Shown here: positions 1-8,921 of the stretch, one piece after another
How the letters are laid out: each line of letters begins with the position of its first letter
Position numbering within the stretch: the stretch's first letter is position 1
DNA from: an uncultured Lachnospira sp.
GTDB lineage: Bacteria > Bacillota > Clostridia > Lachnospirales > Lachnospiraceae
Assembly: GCA_934359185.1 (NCBI GenBank)
Contig: CAKRLE010000004.1
Coordinates: forward strand, 1 to 64,000
Reading direction: 5' to 3'
DNA: 64,000 nucleotides
Translations under genes and position numbers: made by a program
The notes under the pieces: model-generated
Told to the model about the DNA's origin: nothing
What the model saw: the letters and a program-made list of their open reading frames with translations, nothing else
The model's database searches: none

Positions 1-60
1 GCGTGATACAAAGAAGTAATTGTCTACCACTATGCTAACTCACATAGTGCTAAACGTCAA

Positions 61-638
61 TTATTTCTTACCATTATCAGGAACTAATATAAGTTCGTGT
101 ATGCTGCTTGGTAAAACATATAGCCCTTTACAATTATTACCAGTTTAATCCTTCACCTTATTTAAACAATCCTTTAAAATGTCTGTGTTATCGTAAAGCA
201 ATACAGATACCCCGATTGTTCTGTCTTTATTAGATAGCACATAAAGGCTTGTATCAAAATCATCTGTAATAGGGAAGTGGGGAGCATTACTGAATAATTT
301 TTATTTGCCTGTGTATTAACAATTTTATAGCAGATATTATTCTTAACATTGGAAAACCGTGATAGTTTATGAATTAATTCATTATTATTCATTCGTGTAG
401 TTTCCCTTATGTTCTTTTGATAATTTTCATAAATGCTTTGTGCGGCAGCTTCTTCTGTATAGCCATTTTCAGAATATCCGTCTATATAGAATACTGGTGC
501 AACTGTCTGATTTTTATTTCCAACAATAATTGTTGAAAGTACCACCCCATTATTTTTCTTCGTGTCCCTTATATCCATATGCCAGCCAGCATCTTTTCTA
601 AAGTAATCATTTTCAAGTATAGCTTTTACATTGTCTAT
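61..638 (-). pseudogene. Decayed DUF5688-like protein gene
   Basis: The longest open stretch (about 174-578) reads KNNGVVLSTIIVG and then YIDGYSENG, which resembles the DUF5688 family common in Lachnospiraceae. Near position 290 the similarity moves to another frame, which reads SLYVLSNKDRTIGVSVLLY, a typical DUF5688 core. That frame hits an in-frame TAA at 145-147 and resumes with LYVLPSSIHELILVP, the family's C-terminal motif, before a TAA at 61-63. The 5' side is open only to about 638, with no start codon or ribosome binding site. I therefore see one frameshift, one nonsense codon and a missing N-terminus. DUF5688 proteins have no established function that I know of. The gene sits in a stretch of other gene fragments beside pflB, which suggests decayed mobile DNA. 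Confidence 0.7.
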
Positions 639-682
639 TTATGCTATAGAATCATCCCCTTTCGTCTTTCTATATAAGTAAT

Positions 683-1021
683 ATGATTTTTAAAGCAAGC
701 AAGGGGCAGGAAATTTTTTCATGTCCATACCGCAAGGCAGTACCACTCCTTGACTTGTTACCTTCGGTAGACCATTATCCATATGGTTTTGAAGATAATA
801 TAAAACAGATTTGTAATGGTAAGAAGTTTGTTATCTATAGTAATTCTGATGAAGTCGGGACACTCTACCCTACTGTCATTATTACATGTAATGAAGCTGG
901 CGATTTATCATTAGCGAATGACTTGGACAATGAAGTTATGGTAATTAAGAATTGTTCTGCTGGTGAAGTTATAACTGTTAATTCTAAATATAAGACTAAT
1001 CACATAGAAAATGGTAACTAA
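683..1021 (+). CDS. Phage distal-tail-like protein, probable C-terminal fragment
   Basis: An open frame of 112 codons runs from an ATG at 683, but no ribosome binding site precedes it. The frame stays open without a start back to about 650, so this is probably the 3' remnant of a longer gene. The C-terminal half (YPTVIITCNEAGDLSLAND, then MVIKNCSAGEVITV) has the rhythm of the C-terminal domain of siphovirus tail components: a T/C-rich beta strand, a neutral spacer and a GE-I-T strand. No other tail gene is present. A perfect rho-independent terminator follows directly. Identification is by pattern only; a small unrelated protein is possible. Confidence 0.45.
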   Translation: MIFKASKGQEIFSCPYRKAVPLLDLLPSVDHYPYGFEDNIKQICNGKKFVIYSNSDEVGTLYPTVIITCNEAGDLSLANDLDNEVMVIKNCSAGEVITVNSKYKTNHIENGN

Positions 1022-1041
1022 CAACCCCAATAAATAATTTT

Positions 1042-1080
1042 AGGGACACTTAGAAATTAATCTAAGTGTCCCTATTTTTT
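1042..1080 (+). terminator. Rho-independent terminator
   Basis: A perfect 13-bp stem (1042-1054 with 1061-1073), a 6-nt loop and a run of six T. It follows the phage-like fragment on the + strand by 20 nt. Confidence 0.9.
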
Positions 1081-1126
1081 ACGATTTTTATCGCCAATCT
1101 TTGTACTTAATTTCTATTAAAATTAC

Positions 1127-1177
1127 TACACCATTTTTACACCATTTACTACACCAATTATATAAGATTTTACACCA
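1127..1177. repeat. Four TACACCA direct repeats, helically phased
   Basis: TACACCA occurs at 1127, 1138, 1150 and 1171, with spacings of 11, 12 and 21 nt, close to one, one and two helical turns. The stretch lies between the phage-like fragment and the end of pflB. Arm-type integrase binding sites or the 3' remnant of a tyrosine recombinase gene are possible explanations. No recombinase gene is present in the window. Confidence 0.5.
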
Positions 1178-1247
1178 ATTTACGATAACTTGGTAATCTC
1201 TCAAAGTCGCATAAACACTGTATTTGTGGCGTTTTCAAGCACGCTGA

Positions 1248-3500
1248 TTACATTCTGTCGTGGAATGTTCTAGAAATAACATCCATCTGCTGCTCCTTAG
1301 TAAGGTCGATGAACTTAACAGCATAACCAGATACACGGATTGTGAAGTTAGCATACTCTGGCTTTTCTGGATGCTCCATAGCATCAAGAAGCTTATCCTT
1401 GCCAAATACGTTAACGTTAAGGTGATGTGCACCCTGATCAAAGTAACCATCCATAACGCTTACAAGGTTGTTAATTCTCTCAGCATCGTCATGTCCTAAT
1501 GCATCTGGGTTCATTGTCTGTGTATTAGAAATACCATCAAGAGCCCACTCATAAGGAAGCTTTGTAAGTGAGTTAAGTGAAGCAACAAGACCATTCTGCT
1601 CTGCACCATAGCTTGGGTTAGCACCTGGAGCAAGTGGTGTACCAGCCTTACGTCCATCAGGCATAGCACCTGTAAACTTACCATATACTACGTTAGAAGT
1701 AATTGTAAGGATAGATGTTGTAGGCTCAGAATTTCTATATGTGTGTCTCTTCTTAATCTTCTCAAGGAATGTTCCAAGTAACCAAACAGCGATATCATCT
1801 GCTCTGTCATCATCATTACCATACTTAGGGAAGTCACCCTCTGTAATGTAATCAACAACGATACCTGTCTCATCTCTTACTGTCTTAACCTTAGCATACT
1901 TGATAGCTGAAAGTGAATCTACTACATGAGAAAATCCAGCGATACCTGTAGCGAATGTTCTCTTAACATCTGTATCGATAAGAGCCATCTCAGCAGCCTC
2001 ATAGTAATACTTATCATGCATATAGTGAATGAGGTTAAGGATGTTAACATAAAGATCTGCTAACCAATCCATCATAACTTCAAACTTCTCAACTACTTCA
2101 TCATAATCAAGGTACTCAGAAGTAATTGGCTTGTAAGCAGGTCCAACCTGAACTCTTGACTTAACATCAACACCACCATTGATAGCGTAAAGTAAGCACT
2201 TAGCAAGGTTAGCTCTTGCACCGAAGAACTGCATTTCCTTACCTGTCTGTGTAGCAGATACACAGCAGCAGATTGAATAATCATCGCCCCATGTAACCTT
2301 CATAACATCATCGTTCTCATACTGGATTGAAGATGTTGTAACTGAAATGTGTGCAGCATACTTCTTAAATGCAGCAGGAAGCTTTGATGAGTAAAGTACT
2401 GTAAGGTTTGGCTCTGGTGAAGGTCCCATGTTCTCAAGTGTGTGAAGGAATCTGTAATCGTTCTTTGTAACCATTGAACGTCCATCAATACCTGTACCAG
2501 CAACCTCAAGTGTAGCCCATGTAGGATCTCCTGAGAATAATTCGTTGTATGATGTAATTCTTGCGAATTTAACCATTCTGCACTTCATAACGAAATGATC
2601 GATTAATTCCTGAGCCTGTGACTCTGTGATAAGACCTGCATTAATATCTCTTGTGATATAGATATCAAGGAATGTTGATACTCTACCAACTGACATAGCA
2701 GCACCATTCTGAGTCTTAATTGCAGCAAGGTAACCAAAGTATAACCACTGAACAGCTTCCTTAGCTGTCTTAGCTGGCTGTGAAATATCATAACCATAAG
2801 CAGCAGCCATAGCCTTCATTCCCTTTAATGCATTAATCTGATCTGATAATTCTTCTCTTAAACGGATAACATCGTCTGTCATTGTATTGCATCCGCAGTT
2901 AGCCTTATCCTTTTCCTTCTCATGAATAAGGAAATCAAGACCATAAAGAGCAACTCTTCTGTAATCGCCAACGATACGGCCACGTCCATAAGTATCTGGA
3001 AGACCTGTGATGATGTGGCTACGACGTGCAGCTCTCATCTCTGGTGTATAAGCATCAAATACACCCTGGTTATGTGTCTTGTGATACTCTGTGAAAATCT
3101 TGTGGAGTTCTGGATCTGGTGTATAACCATAGTTCTCGCATGACTCCTCAGCCATCTTGATACCACCATAAGGCATGAATGCTCTCTTAAGAGGCTTGTC
3201 TGTCTGAATACCAACAACCTGCTCAAGATCCTTCATTGACTCATCTATATATCCTGGACCATACGCTGTAAGACCTGTTACAACCTTAGTCTCCATATCA
3301 AGGACACCACCATTAGCTCTCTCCTGCTTCTGAAGTTCCTGTAACTTGCCCCAAAGCTTGTTAGTAGCGTCTGTAGGACCTGCTAAGAAGCTCTCATCTC
3401 CGTCATAAGGTGTGTAGTTGTTCTGAATGAAATCTCTTACATTGATCTCCTGCTTCCAAAGTCTTCCTTTGAAGCCATTCCACTGATCAAAATTTACCAT
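1248..3500 (-). CDS. pflB: Formate C-acetyltransferase (pyruvate formate-lyase)
   Basis: Cytoplasmic glycyl-radical enzyme converting pyruvate and CoA to acetyl-CoA and formate, central to anaerobic sugar fermentation. The 750-residue length matches the family. The catalytic cysteine pair lies in ICCCVS (Cys411-413, the last two preceding V-S as in E. coli PflB). The glycyl-radical site is RVSGYAVKF with Gly725, 26 residues from the C-terminus. The ATG at 3500 has AAAGGAGG at good spacing. The activating enzyme gene pflA, often downstream of pflB, is absent here: downstream is degraded accessory DNA, so pflA must lie elsewhere. Codon use is even and strongly biased, as expected for a highly expressed gene. 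The promoter faces away from the TetM-like gene. Confidence 0.97.
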   Translation of the reverse strand: MVNFDQWNGFKGRLWKQEINVRDFIQNNYTPYDGDESFLAGPTDATNKLWGKLQELQKQERANGGVLDMETKVVTGLTAYGPGYIDESMKDLEQVVGIQTDKPLKRAFMPYGGIKMAEESCENYGYTPDPELHKIFTEYHKTHNQGVFDAYTPEMRAARRSHIITGLPDTYGRGRIVGDYRRVALYGLDFLIHEKEKDKANCGCNTMTDDVIRLREELSDQINALKGMKAMAAAYGYDISQPAKTAKEAVQWLYFGYLAAIKTQNGAAMSVGRVSTFLDIYITRDINAGLITESQAQELIDHFVMKCRMVKFARITSYNELFSGDPTWATLEVAGTGIDGRSMVTKNDYRFLHTLENMGPSPEPNLTVLYSSKLPAAFKKYAAHISVTTSSIQYENDDVMKVTWGDDYSICCCVSATQTGKEMQFFGARANLAKCLLYAINGGVDVKSRVQVGPAYKPITSEYLDYDEVVEKFEVMMDWLADLYVNILNLIHYMHDKYYYEAAEMALIDTDVKRTFATGIAGFSHVVDSLSAIKYAKVKTVRDETGIVVDYITEGDFPKYGNDDDRADDIAVWLLGTFLEKIKKRHTYRNSEPTTSILTITSNVVYGKFTGAMPDGRKAGTPLAPGANPSYGAEQNGLVASLNSLTKLPYEWALDGISNTQTMNPDALGHDDAERINNLVSVMDGYFDQGAHHLNVNVFGKDKLLDAMEHPEKPEYANFTIRVSGYAVKFIDLTKEQQMDVISRTFHDRM

Positions 3501-3543
3501 CGTGTGGTTCCTCCTTTAAAAATAATAAAACAAATGTGTTGTA

Positions 3544-3635
3544 CATTGTATACAATGAACATGAAATAAAAAAAGCACAAAAGCTAAAAACTCATGTGTC
3601 ATAATGATATACTATGCCTTGGAATAATTTGACAA
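3544..3635 (-). promoter_or_regulatory. Candidate pflB promoter with a palindrome in the leader
   Basis: On the minus strand TTGTCA (3630-3635) and TATATC (3606-3611), 18 bp apart, are the best -35/-10 pair I see. In the resulting leader lies the perfect 14-bp palindrome CATTGTATACAATG (3544-3557), about 45 nt before the start codon. The TTGTATACAA core looks like an operator of GntR type, but I cannot assign a regulator. The whole gap 3501-3956 holds only the two divergent promoters and leaders. Confidence 0.45.
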
Positions 3636-3794
3636 TTTCTTAACTATCCCTTGCAAGGATTATACTAACAGAACCTCTGATATAATTCAATAGTCTTTTC
3701 GCATGTTTCTTTTTTTGTGCAAGCGAGGCATTTTTGTACCTGTTTCTGTACAATCCACCACTCTTCTGGTATCATTCGATGACACTTATAACCA

Positions 3795-3823
3795 TTGAAA
3801 TAACAGAAGATATTCTATATAAT
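3795..3823 (+). promoter_or_regulatory. Sigma-A-type promoter of the TetM-like gene
   Basis: TTGAAA (3795-3800), a 17-bp spacer and a perfect TATAAT (3818-3823). Transcription would start near 3830, giving a leader of about 125 nt. Confidence 0.75.
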
Positions 3824-3840
3824 ATTATGATACCAGGGTC

Positions 3841-3894
3841 AAAAGGTCAGAAAGCCGATGCAAGCTTGCTTGCAAGAGGTTTTTTGACCTCTTG
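3841..3894 (+). promoter_or_regulatory. Structured leader of the TetM-like gene
   Basis: CAAGAGGT (3873-3880) pairs perfectly with ACCTCTTG (3887-3894). An upstream AGGTCA (3844-3849) can compete for TGACCT (3885-3890), and GCAAGCTTGC (3860-3869) is self-complementary. Competing hairpins recall the attenuated leaders of tet(M)-type genes, but there is no T-run, so simple transcription attenuation is not shown. Confidence 0.4.
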
Positions 3895-3956
3895 AACCCA
3901 ACATCATCACATCAATAATACAATTTAAATATAAACCACAAACAGGAATAATGATA

Positions 3957-6557
3957 ATGATAAATACATGTATAGGAATGCTTGCACATGTAGATGCAGG
4001 CAAAACAACATTAACAGAAAGTCTTTTATACAGCACTGGTGCCATAAGGCATCTTGGACGTGTCGATAACCGCGATACATTTCTTGACACAGACTCACAG
4101 GAACGTGCAAGAGGCATTACAATATTCTCCAAACAGGCTCACATCAATATAGGAGACAGACCTGTTACATTAATGGATACTCCTGGCCATGTAGACTTCT
4201 CTTCCGAGATGGAAAGAACCTTGCAGATTCTTGACTACGCAATTCTTGTCATAAGCGGTGCCGATGGTGTCCAATCGCACACTGATACATTATGGCAGCT
4301 CCTTAAAAGATATCAGGTTCCAGTATTTATATTTGTTAATAAGATGGACCAGAGTGGAACTAACAGAGCAAGAATTCTGGAACAATTAAAGAACCGACTG
4401 TCTTCTTCTATAGTCGATTTTAATTTTCCGGAGCAGGAAGAGATTGCTCTTTGTGACGAGGAGCTGCTGGAGCGCTATCTTGCTGGCGAAATTATCGAAA
4501 CTGAGCAAATAGCCATGCTTATTGCACAAAGAAAGCTTTTCCCTGTATATTTTGGTTCAGCCCTCAAGATGACAGGCGTTGACAGTCTTATATCCGGTTT
4601 ATCTGAATATATCTGTGACAGAATGTATGAAGATGAATTCGGTGCTAAGGTTTACAAAATATCAAGAGATGCTCAGGGAAACCGGCTTACCCACATGAAG
4701 ATTACAGGCGGAAAACTAAACGCTCGGATGGAGCTTGAAGGATTAGGCAAAATCAATCAGATCCGTATATATAACGGCAGCAAATTTACACCAGTTAATG
4801 AGGTGACAGCTGGAAGTGTCTGTGCTGTAACAGGACTTGATAATACATATGCCGGCTTATCTATAGGAAGTGATGCAGATAACTGTGCTCCTGTTCTTGA
4901 GCCTGTACTTACATACCAGTTGATTCCACAGAATGGCGTAGACCCGGTGCTGCTTCTTCCCAAATTAAAGATGCTTGAAGAAGAAGATCCCGAGCTTCAC
5001 ATTGTATGGAATGAACTTACCAAAGAGATTCACATTCAGGTTATGGGAATGGTTCAGATAGAAATTCTGACAGAACAGATTAAAGAACGATTTGGAATTG
5101 ATGTCACATTTGGAACAGGAAGAATTGTATACAAAGAAACTATTGCCAATATTGTAGAAGGTGTTGGACATTTTGAGCCACTACGCCATTATGCAGAAGT
5201 CCATCTTATTATAGAACCTCTTGAACAGGGAAGCGGCATTGAATATGAACTTGACTGTCCAGAGGATGTACTTTCCAAGAACTGGCAGAGACTTGTCCTG
5301 ACACATCTGTGTGAAAAAACTCATCGTGGTGTACTTACAGGTTCACCATTGACTGATGTCCGCATAACTCTTGTGACAGGACGTGCCCATATCAAGCATA
5401 CTGTCGGTGGAGATTTCAGACAGGCGACATACCGGGCAGTAAGACAGGGACTTATGCAGGCTCAGTCTGTTTTACTTGAGCCATACTATGAATTTAATCT
5501 TGAAATCCCTACTAATTGTGTCGGACGTGCCATGACAGATTTCGAGAGAATGTATGGAAGTTTCACACTTGCTGACTCTGCAAGCGAAACAGGCATGTCT
5601 GTTATAACAGGAACCGTTCCTGTCTCAACATTTAAGGATTACCAGCTTGAACTTACATCTTACACCAAAGGACTTGGCAGAATCACATGCCGCATGGCTG
5701 GCTACAAGCCTTGTCACAACACAGATGAAGTTGTCGCTGCACGCATGTATGACCCACTGAGTGATACACATAACCCATGTGACTCTGTATTCTGCGCCGG
5801 TGGTTCTGGCTACAGCGTTCCCTGGAATGAAGTATTTTCACATATGCATATGGAAAGTGTCCTTGCAGCAAGGACCTCTCCTGCCCTCGACGAATACGCT
5901 GCATACGAGGAACAGTTAAAGAAAGCCAGACGTTCTGGACGGAGTGTTTCAGATGAACCTATAGGAACTGATGAAATCGATGCGATTCTTAAAAGCACTT
6001 ACTACTCTAACAGCAAGAAGAATGGCGAAGCATCAAGAAACCACTACAAAAAGTTCTCATCAAGAAGATACGACTACAATCCTAAGGACAGCTCATACAA
6101 GGGCAGAGAGACATCTCAAAGCACAGGAAAGCGTTATCTTTTAGTAGATGGCTACAATATAATACATGCATGGAAAGGGCTTGATGAACTTGCTGCTATC
6201 AATATGGATGGCGCAAGAGGACGGCTTCTTGACATTCTATGCAACTATCAGGCTATGACGAATTACTATCTCATAGTTGTATTTGATGCATACAGAGTGA
6301 AAGGACATGACACAGAGATTTCTGATTATAACAATATTCATGTCGTATACACAAAAGAAGCTGAAACTGCCGACAGATATATCGAAAAATTTGCACATGA
6401 ACATGGACGGAATGATTATGTGCGTGTCGCTACTTCTGACGGTCAGGAACAGATAATCATAATCGGTCAGGGCTGTACGCTTGTCTCAGCAAGAGAATTT
6501 GAGAAGGAAGTCCATGATGTGGAAGAATCAATACGAAGGGATTATCTGAAACAATAG
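3957..6557 (+). CDS. TetM/EF-G-like ribosomal GTPase fused to a YacP/Rae1-type NYN endoribonuclease
   Basis: The N-terminal part is a translational GTPase of the ribosomal-protection family: G1 AHVDAGKTT, G2 RGITIF, G3 DTPGH, G4 NKMD, then EF-G-like domains to about residue 660. A Ser/Lys/Arg-rich linker follows, and from about residue 725 a complete NYN domain: LLVDGYNIIHAW, VVFDAYRVKG, VVYTKEAETADRYIEK, RVATSDGQEQ. These match B. subtilis YacP (Rae1), a ribosome-A-site mRNA endonuclease. In domain IV the place of the TetM tip YSPVSTP is taken by HIKHTVGGDF (about residue 478), so tetracycline release is doubtful; I infer a housekeeping or stress role at the ribosome. The start at 3957 has AGGA 9 nt upstream and fits the family; the ATG at 3951 is too close to it. 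It is the only gene of its transcript. Confidence 0.85.
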   Translation: MINTCIGMLAHVDAGKTTLTESLLYSTGAIRHLGRVDNRDTFLDTDSQERARGITIFSKQAHINIGDRPVTLMDTPGHVDFSSEMERTLQILDYAILVISGADGVQSHTDTLWQLLKRYQVPVFIFVNKMDQSGTNRARILEQLKNRLSSSIVDFNFPEQEEIALCDEELLERYLAGEIIETEQIAMLIAQRKLFPVYFGSALKMTGVDSLISGLSEYICDRMYEDEFGAKVYKISRDAQGNRLTHMKITGGKLNARMELEGLGKINQIRIYNGSKFTPVNEVTAGSVCAVTGLDNTYAGLSIGSDADNCAPVLEPVLTYQLIPQNGVDPVLLLPKLKMLEEEDPELHIVWNELTKEIHIQVMGMVQIEILTEQIKERFGIDVTFGTGRIVYKETIANIVEGVGHFEPLRHYAEVHLIIEPLEQGSGIEYELDCPEDVLSKNWQRLVLTHLCEKTHRGVLTGSPLTDVRITLVTGRAHIKHTVGGDFRQATYRAVRQGLMQAQSVLLEPYYEFNLEIPTNCVGRAMTDFERMYGSFTLADSASETGMSVITGTVPVSTFKDYQLELTSYTKGLGRITCRMAGYKPCHNTDEVVAARMYDPLSDTHNPCDSVFCAGGSGYSVPWNEVFSHMHMESVLAARTSPALDEYAAYEEQLKKARRSGRSVSDEPIGTDEIDAILKSTYYSNSKKNGEASRNHYKKFSSRRYDYNPKDSSYKGRETSQSTGKRYLLVDGYNIIHAWKGLDELAAINMDGARGRLLDILCNYQAMTNYYLIVVFDAYRVKGHDTEISDYNNIHVVYTKEAETADRYIEKFAHEHGRNDYVRVATSDGQEQIIIIGQGCTLVSAREFEKEVHDVEESIRRDYLKQ

Positions 6558-6601
6558 GTTTCCTAATCTATCTCAGATATAGAATAATATTAACAAAGAT
6601 T

Positions 6602-6655
6602 ATGCCGCCAGCCATATACGTCAGATTATAGAATCTGATATATGGCTGGCGGCAT
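6602..6655. terminator. Long hairpin between convergent genes
   Basis: A 17-bp perfect stem (6602-6618 with 6639-6655) is extended by a 7-bp stem (6621-6627 with 6632-6638) after a 2-nt bulge. It sits between the convergent GTPase and EAL genes and probably ends transcription both ways, although T-runs are poor. Confidence 0.65.
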
Positions 6656-6696
6656 CTTAATATGATAGGTGGATTTAATGAAGGTCTATACTGTAA

Positions 6697-8766
6697 TTAC
6701 TGCTTGTCCAGCATCTTTCCAAAATCTTCCATTGAAAGTGGTTTAGAATAATAATAGCCCTGAATATAATCACAGCCATGACGTTTAAGGAAATCAACCT
6801 GTTCCTTAGTTTCAGCTCCCTCTGCAATTACTTTTATGTCCATATGATGAGCCATATCAATGATTGAATGAATTACACTTCCAATTTTACTGTTCTTTCC
6901 AATCTTTCGCACAAATCCCATATCCAGCTTTAACAGGTCAAAATTGTAATCTGTTATTGTACTGAATGATGAATACCCACTTCCAAAATCATCGATAAGT
7001 ATATGTGCTCCCATATTACGGAATGATTCAAGTACTGAATGGTTCTTCTCTGCCATTCCGGCATATGAAGTCTCTGTAACCTCAAATCTGATGTAACCAT
7101 GAGGGTGACTCATCTCCTTCATATCTGCTATCATCGTCTCAATCATGTTAGTATCATAGAAATCCATCCATGACAGATTAGTTGATACAGGAACTGTAAA
7201 TCTGCCATCTTCTATTCTTCTTTTGATAAATGCATGAGTCTCATTAAATACATACATATCTAGCTTTGATACAAGACCAGTTTCCTCAAGTGCTGGAATA
7301 AATTTATCTGGTGATATAAATCCAAGCTCGGGATGCTTCCATCTTACCAGCGCCTCTGCTGACACAATTTTTTCTGTATTGACATCATACACTGGCTGAT
7401 AATATACTTTAAATTCTTTATTATCTATTGCATTATTGACACTGCTTACAGATAAAGCTTTTTCCATGTATGCTTCAACCATAGATGGCTCATATATTGC
7501 ATATGGCCTGACATGTATGTCCTCAACATGATCCTTTGCCATCTTGGCTCTGTCACACATTCTGTTAATATCAAGCTCACTATCCTTAACCATATATATG
7601 CCACATAATCCATGAAGCTCAATTATCTTGCCATTCATGCTGAACTTTGTATGAAGTATCTTACAAAGCTTGCCATAATCAATATTCCTTGAATCAACAA
7701 GACAAAGGAAATGATCCGCCTCACTTCTTGCCAGCACCATCGGTCTTAAAAATGATTCTTTAATCCTTGTAGCTGCTGCCCTGAGAATCATATCGCCGCC
7801 ATCAATACTATACATTTCATTGATAGCCTTGAAGTTCTTAATATTGATAAAAAGTACTGCATAGTTAATGCCTGAATTAGAACTATCCTTAACAAACTTT
7901 TCTGCCTCGCGCACAAAACCTCTGCGGTTAAACAGTCCTGTCAAAGAATCTCTTTCAATTACCCCGGTTACATCTTCCATGGTAGATACTATCGTATCCT
8001 TCTTATCATCAATATAATAATAAGCGAACTTCTTATACTTCTTCTCGCCCTTATCATCAACACTTGTAACCGTGAAATAATATGCATCATTGTCTTTTAA
8101 CTTTTCCACAAGATTAGCTATAGAGCTGTTATACATATATAATTCTGTTTCTTCTGTTGCGATAAATTTAGACGCAACACTTCTTACATACGGAACATAC
8201 TCTACCTCTCTCAAGGTAGCCGGAGACATATTTTCAGGCAGATATAAAAACTGGCTCATTAACGAGAACATTCCTGTATTCACTTTAATAAGCGCTATAC
8301 TCTCAAACTGTCTTCCAATAAGCAATGACTGAATCTTCTTCTCTACATACTGATGAGACATATCAAAAAGATAAACCAGTCCCTCAATATCACCTGTCAA
8401 AGGATTCCTGTACATATTGATTGTGGTAGTAAGAAACATCTGTCTGCCACATATATTATAGTTATGGTTAAGTGAAACAGACTTCTGTCCACTATTAAAT
8501 GCATTGAGAAGATTATATCTGTCAATACAGTTCATGTATATCTGGCGTTCCTTCTCATCAGGTACCCGGTCTGCTGCAATATCAAATAATTCCGTGGCAG
8601 ATATCCCATTAGTAGCAATTAACCCTTCTGGTATCTTACTTGTTCCACACAGGCACTCATCGCCTGATATGTTAACTCTATAAGAGCATAGATAGTCAGC
8701 ATGTCCTTCTATCATCGCATCCATCTGTGCCTGACTAACCAGCTTCTCATTCTCTGTTACGTTCAT
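6697..8766 (-). CDS. c-di-GMP phosphodiesterase, degenerate GGDEF + EAL
   Basis: A 689-residue soluble protein: an N-terminal region of PAS-like length (1-260, weakly recognisable), a GGDEF domain (about 265-430) and an EAL domain (about 450-689). The GGDEF signature is replaced by SEADHF, so synthase activity is unlikely. The EAL domain looks intact: AEALVRW (Glu471), FEVTETS, DDFGSGYSS, LKLDMGF, VIAEGAET and QGYYYSKP. It should hydrolyse c-di-GMP; the dead GGDEF may bind GTP as a regulator. It is the distal gene on the strand that carries the exopolysaccharide locus and is separated from the preceding gene by 155 bp containing repeated AGTAC motifs, so it probably has its own promoter. I infer that it lowers c-di-GMP seen by the PelD-like receptor at 26692-28920. 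Confidence 0.9.
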   Translation of the reverse strand: MNVTENEKLVSQAQMDAMIEGHADYLCSYRVNISGDECLCGTSKIPEGLIATNGISATELFDIAADRVPDEKERQIYMNCIDRYNLLNAFNSGQKSVSLNHNYNICGRQMFLTTTINMYRNPLTGDIEGLVYLFDMSHQYVEKKIQSLLIGRQFESIALIKVNTGMFSLMSQFLYLPENMSPATLREVEYVPYVRSVASKFIATEETELYMYNSSIANLVEKLKDNDAYYFTVTSVDDKGEKKYKKFAYYYIDDKKDTIVSTMEDVTGVIERDSLTGLFNRRGFVREAEKFVKDSSNSGINYAVLFINIKNFKAINEMYSIDGGDMILRAAATRIKESFLRPMVLARSEADHFLCLVDSRNIDYGKLCKILHTKFSMNGKIIELHGLCGIYMVKDSELDINRMCDRAKMAKDHVEDIHVRPYAIYEPSMVEAYMEKALSVSSVNNAIDNKEFKVYYQPVYDVNTEKIVSAEALVRWKHPELGFISPDKFIPALEETGLVSKLDMYVFNETHAFIKRRIEDGRFTVPVSTNLSWMDFYDTNMIETMIADMKEMSHPHGYIRFEVTETSYAGMAEKNHSVLESFRNMGAHILIDDFGSGYSSFSTITDYNFDLLKLDMGFVRKIGKNSKIGSVIHSIIDMAHHMDIKVIAEGAETKEQVDFLKRHGCDYIQGYYYSKPLSMEDFGKMLDKQ

Positions 8767-8802
8767 TCCCCCTGCTTTCTGTTACTTCATGTCTGACTGA
8801 AT

Positions 8803-8921
8803 ATAGTACTTAGTACTATGGCACGTAACTGTTTTCTTTAGTTAATTCTACCAAAAAAAGGATATTTATTCAATGTTTTTTATGTACTTATATTGTTTTT
8901 TTGTATAGTACCTAGTACCTA
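8803..8921. promoter_or_regulatory. Paired AGTAC palindromes upstream of the EAL gene
   Basis: ATAGTACTTAGTACTAT (8803-8819) is a perfect palindrome around one central base. A related copy TATAGTACCTAGTACCTA lies at 8904-8921, ending where the preceding gene stops. The pair brackets the only intergenic space before the phosphodiesterase gene, as expected for operators. The regulator is unknown. Confidence 0.5.

Noticed and set aside
1127..1177. CRISPR array
   Set aside because: Repeats of only 7 nt with spacers under 15 nt do not fit a CRISPR, and no cas gene is present.
1081..1200. Remnant of an integrase reading frame around the TACACCA repeats
   Set aside because: One frame gives a run like FTPFTTPII, as at the ends of some integrases, but a stop lies directly upstream, so no coding length supports it.
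3839..4132. Minus-strand open frame opposite the start of the TetM-like gene
   Set aside because: It has no ribosome binding site and lies over strongly coding DNA of the other strand; its amino acids match no pattern.
3957..6557. Tetracycline resistance determinant
   Set aside because: The GTPase resembles TetM, but the domain IV loop needed to displace tetracycline is replaced and a ribonuclease is fused at the C-terminus.
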